60,424 nt of DNA from Myxococcales bacterium (GTDB lineage: Bacteria; Myxococcota_A; UBA9042): NCBI GenBank assembly GCA_023954815.1, contig JAGSHB010000014.1, positions 1 through 60,424 on the forward strand, in the 5' to 3' direction. The notes under the pieces are model-generated. The model saw only the letters and a program-made list of their open reading frames with translations. It did no database searches and had not been told where the DNA came from. The number at the start of each line of letters is the position of its first letter. Position 1 is the first letter of the stretch. Shown here piece after piece: positions 26,644-35,667 of the stretch. Made by a program: the position numbers and the translations under genes.

Positions 26644-28032
26644 TTATATCAGTCCCATGGAGAAGGCGACCCCGGCGATGATCGCAGCGAGAACCGCGAC
26701 CGCGATGACGATGACGGCAGGCGATGTCTTGCCGGACTTTTCGAGGGTCACTTTCTCGGGCATTGGCCGGGCGCCTGTCGTGCGGCGTGGGTCACCGGCT
26801 GCGCTCGGCGTGGAGCCACTCGCGCGACGAACAGAACCGCTCGCTGACCGAACAGCACCGCTCGCACGACGGTCAGAACCGCTAGCGCGACGTACCGAAC
26901 CGCTCGCACGACGGTCAGAACCGCTAGCGCGACGTACCGAACCGCTCGCACGACGGTCAGAACCGCTGGCGCGACGAACAGAACCGCTAGCGGGCCGCAC
27001 GCCTGCATCATCGGATGGCTCCAAAGACTCTTCAACAAGATCAGAATCTTGAGGCTCGTCCGAGTCAGCGCCAAGCGGCCCTTCTTCCGTCGGCTCCGGG
27101 CCAAAGCTGAGCGATGGCGCGATCTGCATTTCTCGTTGAGCCGAGGCGATGGCGTCGACACGCGCAATGTCGTCAATCGCCGATCGCATAGATCCATGGC
27201 GAACTTTGATGGGAGCACCGCCAGCCACCGCCCACGCCTTGTCGCCGGACAAGCCATCACGAGCGGCGTCCATAAACGGCGCAAACGGTCGCCAGCTCTC
27301 CCCGTCACGGGAGATCTCCATGTCCGCCGGATCTTTGGAGCTGACCCAGCCCATCAAGGCATCAAGACTGTGAAAGTTGTAGGTCAGACCGGGCGGCGCC
27401 TTCAGCTTCCACTCGTCGGAATGAGGTTGGGCCGCTTCGACCGCTGGCTCGTCATTGTGTGCCACCAACACCGCTTCAGTGACTGCGGGCGCTTCCCCGG
27501 CGTCGTCTGTCGATCCCACGGGAGCGAGCCCCGCCTCCACGGTCAATTGCGCAACGAGATCGTCGACGCTCATCTCGGGGTCGGTGGCTTCAGAGAGGCC
27601 CGCAAAACCCGCTTCATCCCCAGCTACTGCGACCTGCGAACCTGCGACGTCATCAGCTGTGACAATCGGATTATCCGACTCGGTGGGCAGCTCGGTGATC
27701 GGCAGCTCTTGGGTTTCGTCCATGGCGATATCGTGTGCTTTCACCTGGGTGGGGGCTTCCGGCACAACCGGGGTCTGCACTGTGGCGTTGGCATCGTGAC
27801 CGGAGTCAGCAATGGCCGGCGTGACCGCAGTATCGTCCTCATCAATGATGGTAGCCGGCGCAGCCTTGACCGCATCCGTCACCTTGCGCGCTTTCGGCTG
27901 AAAATGACCGCAGTGCGGGCAGCGGATTCGACCGCCGGTGATGGTGACGCTGTCGCCGGAAGTGTTGAACGAACTCCAGCAACTGCCGCAAACGTAGTCG
28001 GTCACGTCGGTGATTGGTCGGGCGTCAGACAC
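26644..28032 (-). CDS. Zinc-ribbon, GYF-like, tail-anchored membrane protein with a RRASGS repeat
   Basis: A protein of 462 aa from a GTG with GAGGAG just upstream. Residues about 13-46 form a zinc ribbon (VCGSCWSSF ... RCPHCGHFQP). A long acidic disordered stretch follows. Around residues 210-260 is a GYF_2-like segment (FHSLDALMGWVSSKDP, ISRDGESWRPFAPF). Residues 346-408 are nine 7-residue repeats of RRASGS(V/D) type. A C-terminal hydrophobic helix (VIVIAVAVLAAIIAGVAF) anchors it. The zinc-ribbon plus GYF order recalls the N-terminal half of AgmX/GltJ gliding proteins, but the TonB-like end is missing. Role inferred as a cytoplasmic-face signalling or scaffold protein. Confidence 0.75.
   Translation of the reverse strand: MSDARPITDVTDYVCGSCWSSFNTSGDSVTITGGRIRCPHCGHFQPKARKVTDAVKAAPATIIDEDDTAVTPAIADSGHDANATVQTPVVPEAPTQVKAHDIAMDETQELPITELPTESDNPIVTADDVAGSQVAVAGDEAGFAGLSEATDPEMSVDDLVAQLTVEAGLAPVGSTDDAGEAPAVTEAVLVAHNDEPAVEAAQPHSDEWKLKAPPGLTYNFHSLDALMGWVSSKDPADMEISRDGESWRPFAPFMDAARDGLSGDKAWAVAGGAPIKVRHGSMRSAIDDIARVDAIASAQREMQIAPSLSFGPEPTEEGPLGADSDEPQDSDLVEESLEPSDDAGVRPASGSVRRASGSDRRASGSVRRASGSDRRASGSVRRASGSDRRASGAVRSASGSVRRASGSTPSAAGDPRRTTGARPMPEKVTLEKSGKTSPAVIVIAVAVLAAIIAGVAFSMGLI
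26809..26997 (-). repeat. Nine tandem 21-bp units inside the zinc-ribbon gene
   Basis: Each unit encodes seven residues of the form R-(R/P/S)-A-S-G-(S/A)-(V/D/T). Pairs of units form a nearly exact 42-bp higher-order repeat (about 26845-26970) with alternating V and D. The perfect DNA identity of the pairs implies recent expansion. It is in frame and is not a CRISPR. Confidence 0.85.
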
Positions 28033-28134
28033 CGAGGCTCCTCAGACAGTGCGTTTCGCACGTGGTTGCCAGCGTCGGTTCCCTAGCCCGGGCCCGCTGG
28101 GGCACGGAAGCGTAGCAGCGGCAACCAAACCCGG

Positions 28135-29334
28135 TCAATCGGCCACATCCACGGGACGTTCATCGAGGAGACGCCAGATTGTGTCGTGCAAGGCCGGCCG
28201 TAACTGGCGAATCAGAACAGCTTGATCCCGTGAAGGATGGACGCGATTGGTCAGTAGCACCACGGCGGCCTGCCGAGACGGGTCCATCCAGACGCTGGTC
28301 CCCGTGAAGCCGAGGTGGCCGAACGCGGCCACGCTCGCCAGGGAACCGGCACTTGTATACCCGGTCGAGGGCGTGTCGAAACCACAGCGCCAAGTCGTCT
28401 CATCGGCCGCCGCCGTCGACACCCAAGCCGCCACGAGGGATGGCGGTAGAGCGCCGATCGCGGTCACACCGCAGGCCGGAAGCAGCCAGGTCAGCGCCCA
28501 GGTCAACACATCATCGACCGTCGAAAACAGGCCAGCATGCCCAGCCACACCATCTAACCCTGCACAGTTATCGTCGTGGACGACTCCCTGCAACGGATCG
28601 CCAAGCGGGCACCGCGGCGGCCAAACCTCAGTCGCCACCACTGCATCACCAGACGCTGGTTTGGCGCTAACTCGCCGAAATACCGCACTGGATAGCCCAA
28701 GAGGGGCTGCAATTCGCTCCGCAAAAAGTTGGTCGAGTGGGGTGTCATACACAGCTTCCAGCAGGAGACCGAGAGCGATGAACCCGAGGTCGCTGTAGAC
28801 CGCCTTTGAGCCGGGTGGATGCGCGAGTGGTTCGTTCAAGACGGCGCTGCAAATGGCGGCCTGTCTCGCATCCGGGGATAGGCCCGCAGTGTCAGCATAG
28901 AAGTCACGCCAAGCCAACGCGCCCGACCCGTGAGCGAGTAGACTGCGCACGGACTGACCGCCGAGCGATGTGTCACGCGCGGCCGGCAGCCCGTGCGCCA
29001 AAGGTTGGGCGAGGTCGATCTTTCCGCTCGTGACGGCCTGTGCGAGTAGCGTCGAAGTCACCATGGGCTTGGTCAGGGACGCCAAGTCGAACACGGACGT
29101 GCGGGAGATCGGCAGCCCGGCCGCAGTGACTAGGCGGCCCTGTCGGCGACGCACGCGGAGCGTCGTGCCACGTGTCAGTACAGCGCGCTCTCCGCTCGTT
29201 GTAATGACGCCGAGCGCGATGGCTGAACCCATGCCGTCTAAAAGTGCCCGATCGACGATGGGGCCGACGACGCGCGTCAGCTCTGACTGCAACGGAGGTC
29301 GTGTCTGAGGCTCACTCACTTGCCGCGCTCGCAT
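28135..29334 (-). CDS. Serine hydrolase of the beta-lactamase/penicillin-binding class C family
   Basis: A protein of 399 aa. SxxK is present as ASLTKP (Ser86, Lys89), the tyrosine motif as YSDLGFIALG and the third motif as HLGFTGTSVW, with the overall class C beta-lactamase/D-aminopeptidase layout. No signal peptide is evident from this start. Its first bases overlap the end of the LD-carboxypeptidase gene by 23 bp, so both are co-transcribed. Likely a D,D-peptidase, esterase or amidase acting on cell-wall fragments; a real beta-lactamase is less likely given the context. Confidence 0.85.
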   Translation of the reverse strand: MRARQVSEPQTRPPLQSELTRVVGPIVDRALLDGMGSAIALGVITTSGERAVLTRGTTLRVRRRQGRLVTAAGLPISRTSVFDLASLTKPMVTSTLLAQAVTSGKIDLAQPLAHGLPAARDTSLGGQSVRSLLAHGSGALAWRDFYADTAGLSPDARQAAICSAVLNEPLAHPPGSKAVYSDLGFIALGLLLEAVYDTPLDQLFAERIAAPLGLSSAVFRRVSAKPASGDAVVATEVWPPRCPLGDPLQGVVHDDNCAGLDGVAGHAGLFSTVDDVLTWALTWLLPACGVTAIGALPPSLVAAWVSTAAADETTWRCGFDTPSTGYTSAGSLASVAAFGHLGFTGTSVWMDPSRQAAVVLLTNRVHPSRDQAVLIRQLRPALHDTIWRLLDERPVDVAD

Positions 29335-30334
29335 CTTCAGCGGTGCGCCCGAGCCAGTCGGATACCGACTCCAGCGGCGTCAAAAACCCATCGTCGACGG
29401 AGAGCAAGTAGCGCAGTCCCAGGGCGGCGGGCTGACACCGGCTGCCATGGCCGACAGGCAAGCCCGCGAGGCACGGAATCTCCAGATGGCGCGCCCACCA
29501 CGCCAAGCACGACTCGGCGGCACCTTCCGGTTGGCAACCTTCAAACGTCCCCAACGCCAGCCCGACTACCCCCTGCAATGCGCCCGATCGGGACAGCTGA
29601 GCCATCATGCGATCAATGCGATAGGCAGGCTCTCCGATCTCTTCGATGAGTAAGATCGCGCCAGCCAAACGGGGCTGTTCCGGCGTGCCACAACAGGACG
29701 CCAGCAGAGCTAGGTTGCCTGCGACCAGCGTGCCCTCGACGCGACCGCTCACGTGAGACACGGGCGAGATGCACCGCAAAGCGGGGAGCCGATCAGGCGC
29801 TGCCAACCAAGCGCGTAAGGTCGACTGCGAGTCTTCATCGAGTCGGGAGAGTTGGGTAATGACCGGGCCGTGAATGGCGACGCCCGCTGGCCTGTCATAC
29901 AGCCTCGCCAACAGCAGCGCCGTCGCATCGCTGAGACCGACGAGCGGGACCGCCCGCTTGGCGAGTCGACTGAAGCCTGGATCATCCTCCGCCGCCCCAT
30001 GAGCTGGCATGGTGGTGTCCCGCGCGGACGTCACCCGAGCCGCCCAGGCTCCGACGGCGTCGAGGGCACTCAGGGTGCGCAACGCACCGGAACCGCCGCG
30101 ACCGCACCACACGGCATCGACGTCCTCCACCGCGAAAGCGCCGGCCAGATCTTGCGCCCGGGCGAGGTCTGGACCTGCCAGAAAGCCCATGGGCCCTGGC
30201 GGGGTGGTGCTCGGTCCATCAACCCGCACGCCTGCAGCTTCGAGCCAGGCGATCCCGCGTTGTAGGGCGTCTGGATCGGGGACCGGAGAACTCGGCAAGA
30301 CAATACGAACGCGCTCGATCGGTTGGTTCAGCAT
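29312..30334 (-). CDS. ldcA: LD-carboxypeptidase, peptidase family S66
   Basis: A protein of 340 aa from the ATG at 30334, which opens with RVRIVLPSSPVP as in the family. A TTG at 30478 would add 48 residues without family similarity. The S66 triad is visible: nucleophile Ser135 in GLSDATAL, Glu at 231/232 (LLIEEIGEP) and His296 (LPVGHGSRCQP). GRGGSGALRTL is the conserved glycine-rich loop. It removes the terminal D-alanine from murein tetrapeptides during recycling. It is paired with the serine hydrolase at 28135. Confidence 0.88.
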   Translation of the reverse strand: MLNQPIERVRIVLPSSPVPDPDALQRGIAWLEAAGVRVDGPSTTPPGPMGFLAGPDLARAQDLAGAFAVEDVDAVWCGRGGSGALRTLSALDAVGAWAARVTSARDTTMPAHGAAEDDPGFSRLAKRAVPLVGLSDATALLLARLYDRPAGVAIHGPVITQLSRLDEDSQSTLRAWLAAPDRLPALRCISPVSHVSGRVEGTLVAGNLALLASCCGTPEQPRLAGAILLIEEIGEPAYRIDRMMAQLSRSGALQGVVGLALGTFEGCQPEGAAESCLAWWARHLEIPCLAGLPVGHGSRCQPAALGLRYLLSVDDGFLTPLESVSDWLGRTAEDASAASE

Positions 30335-30679
30335 GCTCCGAGGGTGCCGAGCGGTCCCACTGGAGGCAACCCTGAGATGTCGGGCGAGCTCCCAGCGCCG
30401 ACAATAGCGCAGCCCAGTCGGCACAATGGCGTCGAATTCATCGTTCAATCGCCGTAAACCAGCTACGGGCAGTGACAAGATTCACGCTCGCCGATACCCC
30501 CGCAATCATGGATGCTGTCAGGGCTGATACGGCATCGGGCGCCCCATAAATGTAGATGCCATCGCGATAGTCGCCGACCCTTCCCTGCCACGGGGGTGCG
30601 TGCTAGGTTTCGCGCCGCTTTCAAGCAGGCCATGTCACGCGATTTTGGCGTGATCGGCCTCGCTCCAGGAGTCCCCGGT
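30335..30679. other. Divergent intergenic region with a candidate operator
   Basis: It separates ldcA (minus) from the dehydrogenase operon (plus). No gene is supported here. A 6-bp inverted repeat TCACGC-(7)-GCGTGA lies at 30635-30653, about 27 bases before the E1-alpha ATG, where a repressor could act on the operon. No convincing -35/-10 pair was found by eye. Confidence 0.35.
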
Positions 30680-31816
30680 ATGAGCGACAATCTCGGCACC
30701 ACCGCCCCGCACGTTTCCGTCGAGCCCGTCTCCGTCATGGCGCCGGACGGCACCGTGCTTGACCAAGACTTTGTAGACACCATCCCCGAAGCGGATCTCG
30801 TCGCGCTCTATGAAGCCATGCTCGCTCAGCGGGTCTACGACGATCGCATGATCAAAATGCAGCGTCAGGGGCGTCTCGGGTTCTACCTCGCATGCACCGG
30901 CGAAGAGGCCTGCTCGTATGGCCCCGCGTACGCGCTACAGGCACAAGATTGGTTCTATCCAGCCTACCGCGAGCCCGGTATCGCCCTGTGGCGAGGCATG
31001 CCATTTCAGGCGTGGATCGACAATATGGTCGGCAACTGTGATGACCCGGTGAAAGGTCGACAGATGCCGGTTCACTGGACCGCACGCGCCCAGAATATTG
31101 TCTCGATCTCGTCGCCGGTCGGCACCCAGATCCCGCAGTGTGTCGGCAGCGCCTACGCCGCCAAGTTGCGCGGTGACGACGCGGTCTCGATCTGCTTCTT
31201 TGGCGAAGGCACCTCAAGCGAGGGCGACTTTCATGTCGGCTTGAATTTCGCCGGTGTGTGGAAAGCGCCCGCCATCTTCTTCTGTCGCAACAACGGGTAC
31301 GCCATCTCGACACCCTACGAAAAGACCACCGCCGCCAAACACATCGCCCTGCGCGCCCACGGCTACGGCATCCGCGGGGTGGTGGTAGATGGCAACGACA
31401 TCCTCGCCGTCATCAAAGTCGTGCGGGAAGCAGCCGAATGGGGCCGTGCCGGACATGGGGCGACGCTGATTGAGGCGAAGACCTATCGTATCGCGGCGCA
31501 CAGCACCTCAGACGACCCGACGAGCTATCGCACGCGGGAAGAGGAAGCCCACTGGGGCGAGCGTTGTCCGTTGAAGCGGCTGCGCGCTTACCTCGAGACC
31601 AAGGGTCTGTGGGACGAAGCGCGCGAGCAGGCTTGCATCACGGCGTCCAGCGAACGCGTCATCAGTGCGCTTGGCGTCGCTGAAGGCAAGCCGCATCCGG
31701 ACCTAGATACGGTATTTGACGACGTGTTTGCCGAGCGCCCCGCGCATCTGCAGGCCCAGTATTCCGAGCTAAAAGCGCACTTGGCGTCCGGACAATCGGC
31801 CTACAAGCCCAAATAG
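30680..31816 (+). CDS. bkdA1: Branched-chain 2-oxo acid dehydrogenase E1 alpha subunit
   Basis: A protein of 378 aa from the ATG at 30680 with AGGAG eight bases upstream; upstream in-frame ATGs lack such a site. It resembles BCKDH rather than pyruvate E1: GEGTSSEGDFHVGLNFAG, FFCRNNGYAISTP, HSTSDDPTSYR and RQGRLGFYLACTGEEA. With the beta chain it decarboxylates branched-chain 2-oxo acids using thiamine diphosphate and transfers the acyl group to E2. First gene of an E1a-E1b-E2 operon. In myxobacteria this complex supplies iso-branched fatty-acid primers and E-signalling (Esg); that role here is inference. Confidence 0.93.
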   Translation: MSDNLGTTAPHVSVEPVSVMAPDGTVLDQDFVDTIPEADLVALYEAMLAQRVYDDRMIKMQRQGRLGFYLACTGEEACSYGPAYALQAQDWFYPAYREPGIALWRGMPFQAWIDNMVGNCDDPVKGRQMPVHWTARAQNIVSISSPVGTQIPQCVGSAYAAKLRGDDAVSICFFGEGTSSEGDFHVGLNFAGVWKAPAIFFCRNNGYAISTPYEKTTAAKHIALRAHGYGIRGVVVDGNDILAVIKVVREAAEWGRAGHGATLIEAKTYRIAAHSTSDDPTSYRTREEEAHWGERCPLKRLRAYLETKGLWDEAREQACITASSERVISALGVAEGKPHPDLDTVFDDVFAERPAHLQAQYSELKAHLASGQSAYKPK

Positions 31817-31884
31817 CGCGGACCGAGTTGCCCACCTGAACTGACCCGAACGCCCAAACGTGGGCACGTGAACAAGGACTCCTG

Positions 31885-32904
31885 ATGGCCAAGATGAACA
31901 TCATCCAAGCGGTCAATGACGCACTCCACCTCGCGATGAAGAGCGACGACAATGTGGTCGTGCTGGGTGAGGATGTAGGCAAGTTCGGTGGCGTTTTCCG
32001 CGCCACCGTGGGCCTGCAAGCCGAGTTCGGTGAAGACCGCGTGATCGATACGCCGCTCGCCGAAGCCGGCATCATTGGCGCTGCCATCGGCATGGCGCTC
32101 TATGGCGTCAAGGCGGTCGCGGAGATCCAGTTTTCGGACTTTATTTTTCCCGCGTACGATCAAATCGTCAATGAGCTGGCGAAGTACCGCTACCGTTCCG
32201 GCGGTGAGTACCCCTGCCCGATGGTCATCCGGACGCCCGTCGGCGGCGGTATCCGTGGTGGCCACTATCACAGCCAGTCGCCCGAATCGCTCTTTGTGCA
32301 CCACGCCGGCCTTGTGGTCGTCGCACCGAGCAACCCCTATGACGCGAAGGGGCTCCTGCTAGCGGCCATCGACAGCCCCGATCCAGTGATGGTTCTGGAG
32401 CCCAAGCGCATCTACCGCGGTCCAGACCACGGCAAGAACTGGGGCAGCCATCCGAAGGGGGAGGTACCCGAAGCGCACTTCACCGTGCCCATCGGCAAGG
32501 CGGCGATCGCCCGTGAGCTGACCGGCGAGGGCACGCCCGTCACCATCATCACCTACGGCGCCATGGTGCATACCTGCGGCAAAGCTGCGGAAGAAGCAGC
32601 AAAAGAAGGCATCGACGTCGAGCTCGTCGATCTGCGCTCCCTGCAGCCCTACGACTTGGACGCCATCGTCGCCAGCGCCAGCAAGACCGGCCGTGTCGTC
32701 ATCGCAAACGAAGCCCCGCGCATGTGCGGCTACGCGGCCGAGATGAGCGCTGTGGTCACCGAGCACTGCTTCGATTGGCTCGAAGCGCCTGTCACGCGGG
32801 TCACCGGCTATGATACGCCCTTCCCCTATACCCTTGAGTTCGCTTACTTGCCGGATACGGGTCGGGTCCTCAAGGCCCTCCGCGACGTGGCAACCTACGC
32901 CTAG
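31885..32904 (+). CDS. bkdA2: 2-oxo acid dehydrogenase E1 beta subunit
   Basis: A protein of 339 aa, normal length. N-terminal transketolase-type pyrimidine domain (VVVLGEDVGKFGGVFRAT, FSDFIFPAYDQIVNELAK, MVIRTPVGGGIRGGHYHSQS) and C-terminal domain (VTIITYGAMVH, VELVDLRSLQPYD). Forms the alpha2-beta2 E1 with the preceding gene, 68 bp upstream. Its TAG stop is part of the palindromic element at 32901-32941, an unusual junction. Confidence 0.95.
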   Translation: MAKMNIIQAVNDALHLAMKSDDNVVVLGEDVGKFGGVFRATVGLQAEFGEDRVIDTPLAEAGIIGAAIGMALYGVKAVAEIQFSDFIFPAYDQIVNELAKYRYRSGGEYPCPMVIRTPVGGGIRGGHYHSQSPESLFVHHAGLVVVAPSNPYDAKGLLLAAIDSPDPVMVLEPKRIYRGPDHGKNWGSHPKGEVPEAHFTVPIGKAAIARELTGEGTPVTIITYGAMVHTCGKAAEEAAKEGIDVELVDLRSLQPYDLDAIVASASKTGRVVIANEAPRMCGYAAEMSAVVTEHCFDWLEAPVTRVTGYDTPFPYTLEFAYLPDTGRVLKALRDVATYA

Positions 32905-32941
32905 CAAGGTGCTGCGCATGAGTATCGCAGCGCGCTGCTAG
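32901..32941. repeat. Palindromic element, copy 2, containing the E1-beta stop codon
   Basis: Arms CTAGCAAGGTGCTGCG (32901-32916) and CGCAGCGCGCTGCTAG (32926-32941) pair with two mismatches and one G-T wobble around a 9-base loop. On the opposite strand it aligns with copy 1 along its entire length, loop included, apart from a 6-base gap. The TAG of the dehydrogenase beta gene is inside the left arm. Confidence 0.65.
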
Positions 32942-32997
32942 CGGCCCGGCAATCAGACGATTAGACGTGCGGCGACCTGCCGCTCTGGAGAGATGAC

Positions 32998-34266
32998 ATG
33001 GCATTCGAGTTCAAGCTGCCCGATATCGGTGAAGGCGTGGTCGAAGGTGAGTTGGTCAAGTGGCTCGTCGAAGAGGGCGCGTCGGTTGAAGAAGACACCC
33101 CGATGTTCGAGGTGCTGACGGACAAGGTCTCGGCCGTCATCCCGTCGCCCAAGAAAGGCGTCGTCACCAAGTGCTTCTTCGAGGAAGGCGATATCGTGCC
33201 CGTCGGCGCAGTCGTGCTGACCATCGACGCAGCCTCGGGCGGCAGCGCAGCAGCAACGCCCGCAGTGGCTCCGGCAGCGACTCCAGCAGCACCAGCTCCG
33301 GCGGCAGCAGCACCGGCGGCACCAGCTCCGGCAGCACCAGCTCCGGCAGCACCAGCTCCGGCAGCACGAGTCTCCGGCGCGCGCGTTCGAGCCACCCCAG
33401 CGACGCGCAAGCTCGCCCGCACCCTCGGCGTCGACATCGGCGCGGTACCCGGCACAGGCGATCACGGCCGCGTCACCAAAGAAGACGTGCAAAAGTGGGC
33501 CGCTGGTGTCGCTCAGACGCCCAGCAAGCCGGCAGCAGCTCCTGCCGCACCCGTCCGCACGCCTTCCAAGGGCGACGAGGTGCGCAAGATCATCGGTCTG
33601 CGTCGCCGGATCAGCGATAATATGCGGCAAAGTAAGGCCAAAAGCGCGCATTTCACTTACGTGGACGAGGTCGACTTCACCGAGGTCAGCAAGCTCAAGA
33701 AGGCCCTGCGTGACGTCGGTTTGAAGACGACCTACCTGCCCTTCGTGATGAAAGCGGTGGTCACGGCGCTCAAAGATCCCGAGTTCGAGATGCTCAACGC
33801 TTGGACCGATTTCGATGCAGGCACCATCACGCTCAAGCGGGATTATCACCTCGGAATCGCGGCGGCTACGGATGCTGGGCTGCTCGTGCCGGTGGTCTTC
33901 GACGTCGACAACAAGCCCATGCGTACGCTCGTCAGTGAGCTCATGGAGTTGGGCGACGGCGCTCGCAACAACGCGCTGCCCGTCGGTCGTCTCAGCGGCT
34001 CGACCTTCACCATCACCAGCTTGGGCAAGCTCGGCGGTATGTTCGCGACACCGATCATCAATCAGCCAGAGACGGCGATCTTGGGCCTGCACAAGATCGA
34101 GAAACGCCCTGTGGTTGTGGACGACGAAATCGTCATCCGCGAGCGCATGTACATGAGCTGCAGTTTCGATCACCGCATGATCGATGGTCACGTGGGAGCC
34201 GCGTTTGTTCAGCGCGTCAAAGGCCTTCTTGAGAGCCCCGCGCTGCTCATGGCTGAGTTGGCGTAG
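32998..34266 (+). CDS. bkdB: Dihydrolipoamide acyltransferase (E2) of the 2-oxo acid dehydrogenase complex
   Basis: A protein of 422 aa. Single lipoyl domain (1-80) with the lipoylated lysine in VLTDKVSAVIPSP; a flexible Ala/Pro linker (about 82-122); peripheral subunit-binding domain (ATRKLARTLGVDIGAVPGTG, GRVTKEDVQKW); catalytic domain ending in SFDHRMIDGHVGAAF with the H-x3-D-G active site. GGAGA precedes the ATG. It passes the acyl group from E1 to CoA. No E3 (lipoamide dehydrogenase) gene follows, so E3 must be shared with another complex. Confidence 0.95.
   Translation: MAFEFKLPDIGEGVVEGELVKWLVEEGASVEEDTPMFEVLTDKVSAVIPSPKKGVVTKCFFEEGDIVPVGAVVLTIDAASGGSAAATPAVAPAATPAAPAPAAAAPAAPAPAAPAPAAPAPAARVSGARVRATPATRKLARTLGVDIGAVPGTGDHGRVTKEDVQKWAAGVAQTPSKPAAAPAAPVRTPSKGDEVRKIIGLRRRISDNMRQSKAKSAHFTYVDEVDFTEVSKLKKALRDVGLKTTYLPFVMKAVVTALKDPEFEMLNAWTDFDAGTITLKRDYHLGIAAATDAGLLVPVVFDVDNKPMRTLVSELMELGDGARNNALPVGRLSGSTFTITSLGKLGGMFATPIINQPETAILGLHKIEKRPVVVDDEIVIRERMYMSCSFDHRMIDGHVGAAFVQRVKGLLESPALLMAELA
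33321..33365 (+). repeat. Ala/Pro linker DNA repeat in the E2 gene
   Basis: Three perfect tandem copies of the 15-base unit ACCAGCTCCGGCAGC, with diverged copies on the left, encode the PAAPA linker repeats between the lipoyl and binding domains. In-frame slippage here would change linker length without harming the enzyme. Confidence 0.8.
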
Positions 34267-34389
34267 GGCGCCACAACAAACCCAGGTCTGATGACCCACA
34301 GCTTTGTGATGGCTCCGCAGTCGATCTTTTTGCTGCGGCCGTGAATAATCACCGAGCTGACTCGTTTGACGATTGGGCTGGGAGAACGC

Positions 34390-35004
34390 GTGACGGACGA
34401 TCTCGAGAGAAAGCAGGTAGACACCAGGCTGGTGACCGCCGCGCTCAAAGGAGACCGGAATGCGTTCGGGCAGCTCATCGATCGTTACAAGCGTGTGGTC
34501 TTCAGCATTTGCCTGTCGCACCTGCGCAACGAGGCCGATGCGATGGACTTGGTACAAGATACATTCCTGAAGGCGTGGACAAAGCTCGACACCTTTCAGC
34601 CCGATAGCAACTTCAAGGCGTGGGTCTGTCGTATCGCCGCCAATGGCAGCATCGACAAGCTGCGCCGCAAGAAGACGCGCCGGGCGGGAGAGCTCGACGA
34701 TCGCGTCGGAGCGGGCGATCTCTCCGAGGGTAAGGTGCCGTCCATCGGGACGTACGGCCGACAGTCACCTCTGAAGGAGGTGGAGGTCAGCCGGATCGGA
34801 GAGGCCCTACACGCAGCGCTGGCGACCCTGTCGGAGACCCATCGGCAGTGCGTGCTGCTCTGCGACGTACACGGCTACTCGTACCAAGAGATCGCTGACC
34901 AGATGGGGATTCCGAAAGGCACTGTGATGAGCCGACTGTTCTATGCCCGTAAGAAATTGCAGGCAGAACTTGAGCCCTACCGCGAGGAGGCCAGCCGTGT
35001 GTGA
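34390..35004 (+). CDS. ECF-type RNA polymerase sigma factor
   Basis: A protein of 204 aa from a GTG at 34390 with GGGAGA just upstream; a TTG at 34366 is an alternative. Sigma region 2 (FGQLIDRYKRVVFSIC, EADAMDLVQDTFLKAW, FKAWVCRIAAN) and region 4 (LSETHRQCVLLCDVHGYSYQ, EIADQMGIPKGTVMSRLFYA) are complete, with the linker between them charged. It heads a three-gene unit with a putative anti-sigma and a secreted protein, so it probably responds to an envelope signal. Confidence 0.93.
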   Translation: MTDDLERKQVDTRLVTAALKGDRNAFGQLIDRYKRVVFSICLSHLRNEADAMDLVQDTFLKAWTKLDTFQPDSNFKAWVCRIAANGSIDKLRRKKTRRAGELDDRVGAGDLSEGKVPSIGTYGRQSPLKEVEVSRIGEALHAALATLSETHRQCVLLCDVHGYSYQEIADQMGIPKGTVMSRLFYARKKLQAELEPYREEASRV

Positions 35005-35046
35005 GACCTACATCAATCACGGCTGCAACCGGCAAAGGAGGACGTC

Positions 35047-35667
35047 ATGACGATGACCGATGAGCAACAGATGCTGCTGATGGCCTTTGCGGACGGAGAG
35101 CTGACCGATGAGCCCGAGATGCTTGCCGAAGCCCAGGCGCTGATGGCGGCCCAGGCAATTGCGGCCTCGGCTGTCAGCGACATGCAGCTGGCCAAGGAAG
35201 CCCTGCGTCTACATGTGATGAGCGAGCGGCGCACTGCGGATGCCGATCTATCGATGGTTCGCGGCCGCGTGCTGACCAAGATCCCGGCGCCCAAGCAGGC
35301 TCAAAAGCAAGATGTTTCCCTGATTTCCCGGCTCTTTAGCTGGACGCAGTTCTTCGACACCGGCCAGCTTGGACTCGCTGGCGGCGTGGCCATGGCGGCG
35401 GTGCTGTTCGCGGTCGTGATGACGCAGAACCAGGTGACGACACCTGGTGAGCGCGGCATCGAAGCCACGCGGGACAGCGTGATGAACCCGGGAAGTGGTG
35501 GCACGTCAGCTCCCGTCGCCAAAGTACAGCACGATGATGACCAACCTGGCGTCATCATTGAAGACATGGAACTTGACGGTGGTACGGTCATGTTCGAAGA
35601 AGGTGAAAATCCAGATGAAGCGATGATCATCTGGCATATTCAACCGGACGAGGGGGGAGCGGGATGA
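35047..35667 (+). CDS. Putative anti-sigma factor, single-pass membrane protein
   Basis: A protein of 206 aa with AAAGGAGG before the ATG. The N-terminal domain starts EQQMLLMAFADGELTDEPEM, like the first helix of many anti-sigma domains, but has no HxxxCxxC zinc motif. One transmembrane helix (GLAGGVAMAAVLFAVVM) follows at about residues 113-130, then an acidic periplasmic tail. Position directly after the ECF sigma gene and coupling to the next gene support the assignment; sequence alone is weak. Confidence 0.7.
   Translation: MTMTDEQQMLLMAFADGELTDEPEMLAEAQALMAAQAIAASAVSDMQLAKEALRLHVMSERRTADADLSMVRGRVLTKIPAPKQAQKQDVSLISRLFSWTQFFDTGQLGLAGGVAMAAVLFAVVMTQNQVTTPGERGIEATRDSVMNPGSGGTSAPVAKVQHDDDQPGVIIEDMELDGGTVMFEEGENPDEAMIIWHIQPDEGGAG

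Noticed and set aside
26809-26997. Regular repeats considered as a CRISPR array
   Set aside because: Units are 21 bp, in frame, without spacers, and encode a seven-residue protein repeat.
30335-30478. N-terminal extension of the LD-carboxypeptidase from TTG 30478
   Set aside because: The family N-terminus begins at the ATG at 30334; the extra 48 residues have no similarity and would occupy the promoter region.
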